From Bacillus sp. ISL-18 (GTDB lineage Bacteria > Bacillota > Bacilli > Bacillales > Cytobacillaceae): a DNA stretch of 64,000 bases. Location of the stretch: contig NZ_JAGGQG010000010.1 of NCBI RefSeq assembly GCF_018613415.1, forward strand, positions 97,888 to 161,887, in the 5' to 3' direction. Each line of letters begins with the position of its first letter. The first letter of the stretch is position 1. Shown one piece after another: positions 36,754 to 44,130 of the stretch. The translations under genes were made by a program, and so were the position numbers. Below the pieces are notes generated by a model that was not told where the DNA came from, did no database searches, and saw only the letters and a program-made list of their open reading frames with translations.

Positions 36754-37539
36754 TTATCTCTCAATAAAGTATTCATTAATTAATAACGACATTCTAAGCA
36801 GCCTGTCCTCTTCCGAAAAATCTTCTGTAAGCGATAGTACCGGTGTATTGGGCTCTGGAAATAACGGACTCCATTCAATCGGCATCCACCCTCTCCGCAG
36901 TCGACCCACCTCTTTTAGACCACGATCATAAACGAGTTCATCCATAAAGAATGATGATCCCTCTACCTCACCAATGAATCTTCCGTTACGGTCAAACAGC
37001 TCTTTTTTTACTTTCCGAAAGCTGATATTCCTTTTTTCAAATCTGCCTAAATAGAGCCGATTTCTATCAAAAACATTAATCTTTATCACTTTCCTGCCTT
37101 TTAACTTAAAATATCCCAGTACCTGGTCATCTATATTATATAAAGCATAAGTTCGCGACGGTTTTAACCTCTCTATACCCGTTCCTCGATATTTTTTTAT
37201 GTGCCCAGCCATATGACCATTGGGAAAATAGATGAACAATCTAGAGGACTGTGAGTTCCTGTAAAGTATTAAAAGATGACGGGCATTAAAAATAGAAGTG
37301 GAAATATCTCTAGAAGTATTCATATTGCGTTTAATCGTGATAGATTGGTTCATTCTAAATAGATAGACTTGAAAACTAATTAGGCTATAAATCATAAACG
37401 GAAGCACAAATAGCATGATTTCCCTTTGCTTCAAAACAGAAAGATTTCCTACTATGATAATTGTGGTTGGCACCAGAGCGGCAATACTACCATTTAAGTT
37501 CATATTAGCTGTATCCCGGTAATATTCATTTATTTTCAT
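36754..37539 (-). CDS. Hypothetical protein, two N-terminal TM segments plus Tubby-like C-terminal domain
   Basis: 261-aa protein. Two hydrophobic stretches at the N-terminus (ALVPTTIIIVGNL; IMLFVLPFMIYSLISFQVYLF) are followed by a soluble beta-rich domain of about 170 residues. That domain has repeated strand patterns such as RLFIYFPNGHMAGHIKKYRG, DDQVLGYFKLKGRKVIKI, RLYLGRFEKRNI and GRFIGEVEGSSFFMDE, the kind of repeats seen in Tubby-C/LURP-one folds. A membrane-tethered lipid-binding role is conceivable but not shown. No ribosome binding site stands out at ATG 37539. Domain assignment is tentative. Confidence 0.55.
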   Translation of the reverse strand: MKINEYYRDTANMNLNGSIAALVPTTIIIVGNLSVLKQREIMLFVLPFMIYSLISFQVYLFRMNQSITIKRNMNTSRDISTSIFNARHLLILYRNSQSSRLFIYFPNGHMAGHIKKYRGTGIERLKPSRTYALYNIDDQVLGYFKLKGRKVIKINVFDRNRLYLGRFEKRNISFRKVKKELFDRNGRFIGEVEGSSFFMDELVYDRGLKEVGRLRRGWMPIEWSPLFPEPNTPVLSLTEDFSEEDRLLRMSLLINEYFIER

Positions 37540-37619
37540 CCAGATAACCCCTTATCAATTCCTCTACTAAGAGTTTATTTAATAGGATTAAAAAAAATGA
37601 TAGGAGTTTTTAAAAAGTA

Positions 37620-37789
37620 GGCTGTGTGAAAGGTTATTGTTGATTGGAGCGGAAGGCGGCGAAGACTCCTGCGGGAGTACGGGGCAGGGGAGACCCCACA
37701 GGCGCAAGTGCGCCGAGGAGGCTCCCCGGCACGCCCGCGGAAAGCGAAGCCGCCTGGAGAGGAAATCAATATTCAAGATTAACACAGCC
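37620..37789. mobile_element. MITE-like GC-rich element with terminal inverted repeats and 8-bp target duplication
   Basis: A 170-bp block much richer in G+C than its surroundings. Its ends are GGCTGTGT (37620-37627) and ACACAGCC (37782-37789). Imperfect matching continues inward for roughly 38 bp. The element is flanked on both sides by AAAAAGTA (37612-37619 and 37790-37797), consistent with an 8-bp target duplication. Inside are GC-rich hairpin segments (GACTCCTGCGGGAG, AGGCGCAAGTGCGCC). The core resembles a dispersed repeat common in Bacillaceae genomes that I know from memory. No transposase is encoded, so it would be non-autonomous. Confidence 0.8.
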
Positions 37790-37820
37790 AAAAAGTAAGG
37801 AGAGCCTGCTAGACTCTCCA

Positions 37821-38675
37821 CTAACCTTCTAAATAAGAATTAATTTTATTCATTGATTCCTGTGCATCCCGGTAACCTTGGCGATACAAATCTTCTAACC
37901 TTTGTGGATTTCTTTCCATACGCCCTACTTTTAATGGCTCAGATGGACGAATAATCAGCACATTACCTGCTGTTTCCTCTTTTTCTAAATAATCCAGGGT
38001 ATTGTTATAAATTTGATACCTTCTCCGTAATGATTGTTGTAACCCCTTGTAATTCGGGTACTTCCTATCTACAAGAAAATTAAATTTTGATGTTTTTTTA
38101 TAATAACCCTTATTCCTAGTTAAAATAACAATATTTTTTTTAAAGCCATCATCTTGCGCTTTCTTGATAGGTATAGGATCACTTATCCCGCCGTCAAGAA
38201 GAATTTTTTCTTGGTACCGGATTTCTGGAGCGATAAATGGCAGCGAGCTCGATGCCCTAAGTACGGTTAGCAAATCTTGCCCATATTCCTGCTTTTTAAA
38301 GTACACCGGCAACCCAGTTAAGCAATCAGTTGCCCCAACCACAAATTCGACTGGACTGTTATAAAATACATCATAATGATAAGGTACATGTTGATTAGGG
38401 ATTTCATCAAAAATAAAATCCATTCCAAAGAACTGCCTGTTTTTGAAATAATTTCTCCACGATATATATCTTGGATCACTAGCATATTCAACTGTTACCG
38501 TCTTATTTCTGCCTTTTTGCTTTGATAAATAAGACGCTGCATTACAGGCTCCTGCTGAAACACCGATAACGTAAGGAAAAAACAATTCCTGTTCTAAAAA
38601 ATATTCCAGGATCCCGGCAGTATAAACCCCACGCATCCCGCCGCCCTCTAGAACTAATCCTGTTTGGTTTAACAA
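37821..38675 (-). CDS. Patatin-like phospholipase
   Basis: 284-aa serine lipase. Oxyanion loop VLEGGGMRGVYTAG near the N-terminus, nucleophile elbow GVSAGACNAAS (G-x-S-x-G), and the catalytic Asp in LLDGGISDPIPIK. This Ser-Asp dyad is the patatin signature, as in bacterial RssA/YjjU/YchK-type proteins. No signal peptide; cytoplasmic. C-terminal half is charged (RRRYQIYNNTLDYLEKEE). Substrate unknown. Confidence 0.92.
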   Translation of the reverse strand: MLNQTGLVLEGGGMRGVYTAGILEYFLEQELFFPYVIGVSAGACNAASYLSKQKGRNKTVTVEYASDPRYISWRNYFKNRQFFGMDFIFDEIPNQHVPYHYDVFYNSPVEFVVGATDCLTGLPVYFKKQEYGQDLLTVLRASSSLPFIAPEIRYQEKILLDGGISDPIPIKKAQDDGFKKNIVILTRNKGYYKKTSKFNFLVDRKYPNYKGLQQSLRRRYQIYNNTLDYLEKEETAGNVLIIRPSEPLKVGRMERNPQRLEDLYRQGYRDAQESMNKINSYLEG

Positions 38676-38784
38676 ACTGCCTCACCCCTTATAAAATAAA
38701 AAAATACATCTCTTATTATAGAATATGGGTTACCGTATGCAAACAAATAGACTTTAATAATCCTGTAATACTTATTTAATAAAC

Positions 38785-38816
38785 AAGCCAAAACCCGACA
38801 AATCTTTGCCGGGTTC
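38785..38816 (-). terminator. Intrinsic terminator of the DUF4870 gene
   Basis: Minus strand: AACCCGGCAAA / TTTGTCGGGTT (one G-U), followed by TTGGCTTGTTTATT. Confidence 0.7.
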
Positions 38817-38831
38817 TCATTCTGCCTTTTA

Positions 38832-39155
38832 TTATTTAATTAATCTAAATATCCATGGAAACCGATATTCTTTTCCTTCATAAGCTTTAACAGCTGCGAT
38901 AATGCTAAAAATAAGCGCTGCAATCCCTAACGCCCATAACAGAAAAATACCAATAATTACGATTGACAAGATACCTGCTACAATGGAATAGACAAAATAA
39001 GAAATAAAAAAGTTAAAGTATTCTTTCCCATGTACATCAATAAAAGTGGACTCTTCTTTTTTTAATAACCAAATAATCAGTGGTGCTATAATAGGAAAAA
39101 ACAAGCTTAGGACATACAAACCTGCCGCTAATAGCCTTTCTTCACTCTTTACCAT
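38832..39155 (-). CDS. DUF4870 family membrane protein
   Basis: 107 aa with three hydrophobic stretches: LYVLSLFFPIIAPLIIWLL, FNFFISYFVYSIVAGILSIVIIGIFLLW, and IAALIFSIIAAVKAY. The motif V-D-x-H-G-K-E-Y-F-N-F (FIDVHGKEYFNF) is characteristic of this small membrane family (similar to B. subtilis YuiB/YyaS-type small proteins). ATG 39155 follows GGGGGATAGG. Function unknown. It is a single-gene unit. Confidence 0.85.
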   Translation of the reverse strand: MVKSEERLLAAGLYVLSLFFPIIAPLIIWLLKKEESTFIDVHGKEYFNFFISYFVYSIVAGILSIVIIGIFLLWALGIAALIFSIIAAVKAYEGKEYRFPWIFRLIK

Positions 39156-39335
39156 TTCCTATCCCCCATTAAAAATAATTTTTCTCTACGCTAATATTTA
39201 CGCTTTTACATTATAAAGGTTTCGTGATTTTAAAATAAATCCGCAAATTAAATTATCATGAGCTGACTTTTCCTGTGACACATATGTTGCTAAAATAGAT
39301 AAAATACTATTAACAACATATAGAAAGGTATTACT

Positions 39336-40463
39336 ATGGATAAAATACTTTTGAAAAATGCAACTATTTATCCGGTTACCTCTAAACCGGCAAAGTATAC
39401 CGACCTCCTTATCGAAAATGGCAGGATAAAAAAAATCGGCAGGAATTTAAAATCAGATTTAACAGTAAAAATAATCGACTGTTCCGACGCTTATTTATTT
39501 CCTGGTTTTATTGATGTTCATACACACTTAGGTTTATATGATGAAGGGACTGGCTGGGCCGGTAATGACGCCAATGAAACAGTTGAAGCCCTCACACCGC
39601 ATATCCGAGCGATTGATGGTGTATATCCATTAGATCAGGCTTTTACCGATGCCATTAAAAGCGGAATTACAACTGTTCATGTGATGCCAGGCAGTGCAAA
39701 CGTTATTGGTGGTACTACTTCTGTTATTAAAACAACTGGGAAAAACATTAAGAAAATGATAGTGAAGGAGATCGCAGGGTTAAAAATTGCCTTAGGAGAA
39801 AATCCAAAGAGGATCCACAGCCATGGTAATAGTGATTCCATTACTCGAATGGGGATTATGGGAATGTTAAGGGAGGCTTTCTACAAGGCGATCCATACAG
39901 ACAATCCTGAAGATCTTCGAATTGCACCGCTTGTAAGGGCTTTAAAAAGAGAAATACCGGTTAGAATCCATGCCCACCGTGCCGATGATATTATTACGGC
40001 CCTGCGTTTTGCGGAGGAATTCCAGCTTGATTTGCGTATTGAACATTGTACAGAAGGACATTTAATAGCAAATGAATTAGCAGGACTTGATCTAAAGGTT
40101 TCTGTAGGGCCTACACTAACCAGAAGATCTAAAGTGGAATTAAAAAATAAAACATGGAAAACGTATGAAATTTTGACTAATCACGGTTTGGAGGTATCCA
40201 TTACAACAGACCATCCTTATACACCCATCCAATACTTAAATATTTGCGCGAGCCTTGCCGTTCGTGAAGGATTACCAGAACAAAAAGCCATTGAAGGAAT
40301 TACCATTCTCCCAGCAAGAAACCTAAAAATTGACGATCGAGTCGGCAGTATTGAGGAAGGGAAGGATGCCGATTTAGTTCTCTGGACCCATCACCCTTTT
40401 CATTATTTAGCGAAGCCGAAATGGACAATGATTGGCGGTGAAATTGTTTATTCGGAAGGCTAA
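39336..40463 (+). CDS. Imidazolonepropionase-like amidohydrolase
   Basis: 375-aa TIM-barrel metalloenzyme. Metal-binding motif PGFIDVHTHLG (H-x-H) at about residues 55-65, then MPGSANVIGGTT, VRIHAHRADDI (His), RIEHCTEGH (His), and the Asp in SITTDHP. The C-terminal closing strand DRVGSIEEGKDADLVLW is typical of HutI-type amidohydrolases. AAAGG lies before ATG 39336. Substrate unknown; imidazolone, cyclic urea or dipeptide derivatives are possible. Confidence 0.9.
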   Translation: MDKILLKNATIYPVTSKPAKYTDLLIENGRIKKIGRNLKSDLTVKIIDCSDAYLFPGFIDVHTHLGLYDEGTGWAGNDANETVEALTPHIRAIDGVYPLDQAFTDAIKSGITTVHVMPGSANVIGGTTSVIKTTGKNIKKMIVKEIAGLKIALGENPKRIHSHGNSDSITRMGIMGMLREAFYKAIHTDNPEDLRIAPLVRALKREIPVRIHAHRADDIITALRFAEEFQLDLRIEHCTEGHLIANELAGLDLKVSVGPTLTRRSKVELKNKTWKTYEILTNHGLEVSITTDHPYTPIQYLNICASLAVREGLPEQKAIEGITILPARNLKIDDRVGSIEEGKDADLVLWTHHPFHYLAKPKWTMIGGEIVYSEG

Positions 40464-40541
40464 AAAAGTGTAGAAAATTGGTAAAAAATATTAGCGAAAA
40501 ACCGCAAAAAACCTATTTCTTTTTTTCAATTTTTCTTGTAT

Positions 40542-40765
40542 TATACTCTAAGTAAATGATTTTGGACCTGTTTGATTTGGGGGTTTATCAACATAATTAG
40601 GTAACAAAAAAATGATATAGGGAAGGCAAATGGTGCGCCACCAGTTTACTGGTTCTAGTGGGTTCGATTCCCACCCCGAAATTTTTTACGCAATTCTATA
40701 AAAAATTTCGAGGGTGGACCGCTTCTTTACACATGGGATCGGAATGCCCTAATGGAGGGATTTTC
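40542..40765 (+). promoter_or_regulatory. Structured leader of the GNAT gene (T-arm-like hairpin versus long hairpin)
   Basis: The 302-nt gap upstream of the GNAT gene holds TATACT (40542-40547) as a possible -10 and then a structured stretch. A perfect tRNA-T-arm-like hairpin GTGGG-TTCGATT-CCCAC occupies 40658-40674. It is preceded by ACCAG-TTTA-CTGGT (40640-40653) and a D-arm-like GGC...GCC with GG in its loop (40625-40639). The 3' half of the T-arm (from 40671) instead pairs in an 18-bp hairpin with 40699-40717 (CCACCC-CGAAATTTTTTA against TAAAAAATTTCG-A-GGGTGG). The two folds are mutually exclusive. No terminator T-run follows the long hairpin, so any control would be translational or by pausing. 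Confidence 0.5.
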
Positions 40766-41323
40766 ATGTTGAAAAAACGTGATCTTCATGACAGCCACAC
40801 ACTGTACGAATTAATGACGCATCCAGATGTCTTCCCTTTTGTACGTCAAAAAGCTGACTCATATGAAGAATTTTTATTTATGACGAAACAAACGATTGAG
40901 GCAGAAGAACGGGGTGAGTTAATTTCACGCACCATTCTTGATGAATGGGGCACCCCAATCGGCACCATCAATTTGTTTGACATCCAAGATAACGCTGGCT
41001 TTTTAGGGACTTGGCTGGGCAAACCCTACCATGGTAAAGGGTATAATAGCCCTGCTAAGGAAGCTTTTTTCAACGAGCTCTTTTATGAAGCCGGGATTGA
41101 GACTATTTTTATGCGAATTCGAAAAGTAAATATTCGCTCGATTAAAGCCGCAGAAAAACTTCCTTATGTTGTAAAAGCAAACGAAACGCGAGCATCACTT
41201 TATGGACAATTAAATGCAAATGAAGTTGTTTATGACTTATATGAAATACCAAAAGACCTGTATACCTTCCATCTGTTACGCATAGGAACAGATGAAACAG
41301 ATTCTAAGTTATTAGAAGCCTAA
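40766..41323 (+). CDS. GNAT-family N-acetyltransferase
   Basis: 185 aa starting at ATG 40766, 5 nt behind TGGAGGGA; an open extension to about 40658 lies in the structured leader and is not counted. The GNAT core contains GTPIGTINLFDI, TWLGKPYHGKGYNSPAKEAFF (acetyl-CoA loop with H-G-K-G-Y-N), and RIRKVNIRSIKAAEKL (the R-x-x-N-x-x-S-x-x-x-x-E-K motif). It resembles RimJ/RimL-like acetyltransferases. Substrate unknown. It has its own terminator. Confidence 0.88.
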   Translation: MLKKRDLHDSHTLYELMTHPDVFPFVRQKADSYEEFLFMTKQTIEAEERGELISRTILDEWGTPIGTINLFDIQDNAGFLGTWLGKPYHGKGYNSPAKEAFFNELFYEAGIETIFMRIRKVNIRSIKAAEKLPYVVKANETRASLYGQLNANEVVYDLYEIPKDLYTFHLLRIGTDETDSKLLEA

Positions 41324-41360
41324 AAAAGCAATCGGCTAGCCGATTGCTTTTCTTTTTTTT
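41324..41360 (+). terminator. Intrinsic terminator of the GNAT gene
   Basis: Near-perfect palindrome AAAAGCAATCGGCT / AGCCGATTGCTTTT, followed by CTTTTTTTT. Confidence 0.9.
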
Positions 41361-41367
41361 ATAAAAA

Positions 41368-41523
41368 TCATGATTCCAATGTATTTTGGTCATTGATCCC
41401 TTCACTCATTCCCATATGGAGCAAAAATTCGTCTAATTCCTCATTTGTTAACGTTTCAAAGCGGCCATCTTGAAAAAAAACCTGGGTTTGATTTGGATTA
41501 ATTCGGTTCATGTTAAAACTCAT
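41368..41523 (-). CDS. Small conserved hypothetical protein, 51 aa
   Basis: ATG 41523 behind AAAGGAG. The translation begins MSFNMNRINPNQTQVFFQDG, has RFETLTNEELDEFLLHMGMSEG and ends ENTLES-like acidic residues (QNTLES). No signal peptide or metal motif. The charged helix with EELDEFL may be a small interaction domain. I do not recognise a named family. The open frame extends upstream without a site. Confidence 0.6.
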   Translation of the reverse strand: MSFNMNRINPNQTQVFFQDGRFETLTNEELDEFLLHMGMSEGINDQNTLES

Positions 41524-41630
41524 ACTATTCTTTGCTCCTTTCATAGATGAATAAATTCTAGTATCTACAAAAGTTGCCATATTCATTCATAAAATCAAAT
41601 TGTTCAAAAACTTTAGAAGATATCTACTTT

Positions 41631-42410
41631 TTACGTTCTTAATGCCTTTCCGAGGACATCAAACCCGCCAGTTACTGGAATAATGCTTCCTGTAATAAAA
41701 TCAGATCTTTCATCAATTAAAAATTGGATAACGCGAGCGATATCTTCACCCGTTCCCTGTCTACCAACCGAGTGATTTTCACTGCTTAATGAGAGGGAAT
41801 CTTTAATGTTTTTTTCCTTCCATTCATTTGTAATATCTCCAGGGCAAATCATATTCGCAGTTATTCCATGCTCCCTTTCTTCCATTGCCATAGTTCTAGT
41901 TAAAGATGCTAAACCAGTCTTAGCCGCAGCAAAGGCGGATCGAAAAATCCATCCTGGAGTGGTTTCAACCCGGTCGAACCCTAACGTTATAATTCTCCCC
42001 CAGTTTTGTTTCCTCATTATAGGGATGATCAATTTTGACAAATAAAATACTGCTGTTAAATTACCTTGAATTAAATAATCCCATTCCTCAAAAGAGTAAT
42101 CTGTCAATTTTTTTCGTTCGTGTATGTATGGACCCGCATTATGAACTAAGACATCTATACCCGAATAAGCTAAAAGAGTCTCATTCACTATGCGCTTACA
42201 ATCCTCTTTGTTGGCAACATCGCCTTGGATGGCAATATTTTTCGTCCCGTAATGATCATTTAATTGCTTTGCTAAGAAAACAGCTTCTGACTCACTTTTT
42301 CGATAGTTGATCACAAGTTGATACCCATTTTCCGCAAGCAATTCTGCCGTTTTTTTGCCGATACCAGAAGCTCCGCCTGTAATCAAAGCCGTTTTCTTGT
42401 TCACAATCAT
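41631..42410 (-). CDS. Short-chain dehydrogenase/reductase-like protein with altered active site
   Basis: 259-aa Rossmann-fold SDR. The NAD(P) motif TGGASGIGKKTAELL is intact, with INYRKS and GDVANK for the cofactor. The usual Y-x-x-x-K catalytic pair reads F-A-A-A-K here (SAFAAAKTGL), and the catalytic Ser position is in ITLGFDRVET instead of I-x-x-S-S. So it probably does not do ordinary ketoreduction. NAG at NAGPYIH is kept. The C-terminus has NMICPGDITNEW and PVTGGFDVLG. I recall a B. subtilis YtkK-type group with similar features. Alternatives: scaffold or substrate-binding pseudoenzyme. Confidence 0.82.
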   Translation of the reverse strand: MIVNKKTALITGGASGIGKKTAELLAENGYQLVINYRKSESEAVFLAKQLNDHYGTKNIAIQGDVANKEDCKRIVNETLLAYSGIDVLVHNAGPYIHERKKLTDYSFEEWDYLIQGNLTAVFYLSKLIIPIMRKQNWGRIITLGFDRVETTPGWIFRSAFAAAKTGLASLTRTMAMEEREHGITANMICPGDITNEWKEKNIKDSLSLSSENHSVGRQGTGEDIARVIQFLIDERSDFITGSIIPVTGGFDVLGKALRT

Positions 42411-42516
42411 TACCTCTCTATAAAAAGAATTCTCTCTTTATATATATGTTAAAAAGAAATGTTTTTATATGCAAATTTTATCTCCTGTCCCTTTTTATGG
42501 GATAGGAAGTTTTAAT

Positions 42517-42545
42517 AACGGATGGGCGAGTAGTTGCATATGATA
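42517..42545 (+). promoter_or_regulatory. Candidate sigma-K promoter of spore module B
   Basis: AAC at 42517-42519, 17-bp spacer, then CATATGATA (42537-42545), which fits the late mother-cell consensus AC-N16-17-CATAnnnTA exactly. It lies 29 bp before the first start codon of the module. Confidence 0.6.
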
Positions 42546-42574
42546 CGGATAACAACAATAAAGGATGTGACAGG

Positions 42575-42817
42575 ATGCAGACTGTAATTAATATCTTCAG
42601 CCTGAAAATCAACAGTGTTTCTAACAACGGGTCTGTCAACATCGGCGAAGCCCTTCATAATGCACATACTGCTAATTCAAAATCCCAAGGTCAAAATTCA
42701 TCCTATGGAGATTTTGCACCGCCCACTGCGGCCATGGAGAATGTTTTTATTGATCCAGATCTGAATGATATGGGTGATATCGCAAATCCATCGAATGTCT
42801 ATAGTAATTCGATATAA
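42575..42817 (+). CDS. GerPA/GerPF-like protein 1, module B
   Basis: 80 aa. Same family as the 3320 gene: TVINIFSLKINSVSNNGSVNIGEALHNAH, then SKSQGQNSSYGDFAPP. The C-terminal tail GDIANPSNVYSN matches the tails of its two paralogues. ATG 42575 follows AAAGGATGTGACAGG. First gene of a plus-strand set of four; the next start is 14 nt downstream. No signal peptide. Confidence 0.78.
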   Translation: MQTVINIFSLKINSVSNNGSVNIGEALHNAHTANSKSQGQNSSYGDFAPPTAAMENVFIDPDLNDMGDIANPSNVYSNSI

Positions 42818-42830
42818 AGGACTGAAAAAA

Positions 42831-43073
42831 ATGCCTTTTCAGATAAACGTTTTTAATATCAAGACGAATTCCATAGCTAACAATGCAAATATTTCTTTAG
42901 GGCCGGCCGTCCAGAATAGCCATACCGCCAACCAAAAATGGATAGGATCCAATTTTGCCTTAGGGGATTTATCTCCTTCGAGTTCTTTTTCATTAAATGG
43001 CTTTGGTGACACAGATATTAGTGACCAAGACCAAATTGCGAACCCTTCCGCACCAATTGCAAATCAATTTTAG
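42831..43073 (+). CDS. GerPA/GerPF-like protein 2, module B
   Basis: 80 aa. FQINVFNIKTNSIANNANISLGPAVQNSHTANQKWIGSNFALGDLS gives the family core with an altered ISLG in place of VNIG. The tail DQDQIANPSAPIANQF matches the other two copies. ATG 42831, 9 nt behind AAAGGA. It is clearly a duplicate of the 42575 gene, and together they look like a GerPA/GerPF-type pair. The third copy is at 3320. Confidence 0.78.
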   Translation: MPFQINVFNIKTNSIANNANISLGPAVQNSHTANQKWIGSNFALGDLSPSSSFSLNGFGDTDISDQDQIANPSAPIANQF

Positions 43074-43094
43074 CGTTAGAGAGGTTGAAAGAAA

Positions 43095-43568
43095 ATGTTT
43101 CCTTGGAATATGTTTCCTTTTACAAAGGATATGAAAGATTCATTACAAAAAATGAAACCGGATGAGATTAACAATTACGTTCAAGATCTTATTGGAAAAA
43201 TAATGCCCAACAACATGGGTGATATGATGAATCATCAAGATTTATTTAGAAACTTTCAAGCATCTGATACAAAACAAAGGTCTGCCAATGCATTGAATTC
43301 GACCGCCTTTGAGACACATGATTATGTATTTGTAAGAATTCCTATTCGTAACGAAGAATGGTTGAACCAGCTACGCCTCTACCATACGTCAAATCAGCTT
43401 ATTGTAGAACATATTCCTGATCGAGAAGATTCTAATACGATTACTCTTCCCGCTATTGTTAAAAAGAAAGGCGGTACGGCAAATTATAAAGATGGAGTTC
43501 TAGAAATAAAAATTCCTAAAAATATTGATATGCAATACTCACAAATCGACGTGACAGAAATTCTGTAA
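43095..43568 (+). CDS. Hsp20-like protein, module B
   Basis: 157 aa. An N-terminal Met-rich region (MFPWNMFPFTKDMKDSLQKM) of about 60 residues is followed by a divergent alpha-crystallin domain (residues about 70-157): AFETHDYVFVRIPIRNEEW, LRLYHTSNQLIVEHIP, ITLPAIVKKKGGTANY, and the closing ANYKDGVLEIKIPK, which is the family A-x-x-x-x-G-V-L. It is more diverged than the copy at 2674. It sits between the GerPA-like pair and the GerPC-like gene, in the same order of partners as module A. ATG 43095 follows AGAGAGGTTG. Confidence 0.75.
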   Translation: MFPWNMFPFTKDMKDSLQKMKPDEINNYVQDLIGKIMPNNMGDMMNHQDLFRNFQASDTKQRSANALNSTAFETHDYVFVRIPIRNEEWLNQLRLYHTSNQLIVEHIPDREDSNTITLPAIVKKKGGTANYKDGVLEIKIPKNIDMQYSQIDVTEIL

Positions 43569-43673
43569 GCGTTGATTTTTTTTGCATGTTTCCGGTAATT
43601 ACAAATAAGATTAACTAAAGGAAGCTATCCCGGTTCGGTTTGTGAATAATCCAATTCTGAATAGAGGGTTTTT

Positions 43674-44054
43674 ATGCAATTCTTCTTTCGCTTGTTCACT
43701 TCAAATAAAACTTTTACGAAGAAAATATCGGAATTGGAAAACAAGATTTCGTCACTAGAATCAAAAATTAATGACGTCAACACAGAGGTAAAATCGATAA
43801 GTATCCCTGCAGCAAAAAAAGAAAATGACCATCCTCCAACGGTTCAAATAAACCATCTGCAGGTTGACCAAATCGTGATTGAACACTTAGATTATGCAAA
43901 TAACTTTGGCCAAGTGGGTATAAAAGAGTTATCGGGGAAGCTGAACATTGGTTCAACATATGAAGGAGATATTTCTGAAAAAGTAAATGAAATTGTCAAA
44001 CAGAAATTAGGGAAGGAAGCAACTGTGAATATCAAAGCAAAAAAAGAGGAGTAA
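43674..44054 (+). CDS. GerPC-like protein, module B
   Basis: 126 aa. Residues 15-45 are a coiled coil (KKISELENKISSLESKINDV). Then TVQINHLQVDQIVIEHL and ANNFGQVGIKELSGKLNIGSTYEGD, almost identical in pattern to module A (NNFGQLGIKELKGKLNIG), ending VNIKAKKEE. ATG 43674 behind AGAGGG. Last gene of the module, 105 bp after the Hsp20 gene, with a weak hairpin after it. Its function is unproven but is likely in the coat. Confidence 0.75.
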   Translation: MQFFFRLFTSNKTFTKKISELENKISSLESKINDVNTEVKSISIPAAKKENDHPPTVQINHLQVDQIVIEHLDYANNFGQVGIKELSGKLNIGSTYEGDISEKVNEIVKQKLGKEATVNIKAKKEE

Positions 44055-44083
44055 CACACGAGATAAACTCCTTTCTACGAGCA

Positions 44084-44105
44084 AAGACAGCCTAATGGCT
44101 GTCTT
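44084..44105. terminator. Weak bidirectional hairpin
   Basis: AAGACAGCC / GGCTGTCTT with loop TAAT between the module B and a convergent lipoprotein gene. Only a short T-run on each side. Confidence 0.55.
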
Positions 44106-44130
44106 ATTCTCTGATATGAAACTGAAGGGA

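Noticed and set aside
37575-37832. Reading frames in the GC-rich block at 37.6-37.8 kb
   Set aside because: They cover the MITE-like repeat, have Arg/Pro-rich non-protein-like composition, and lack ribosome binding sites.
40613-40680. Complete tRNA gene in the leader of the GNAT gene
   Set aside because: T-arm and D-arm-like hairpins are present, but the acceptor stem cannot pair and the anticodon-like arm has only a 4-nt loop. No functional tRNA.
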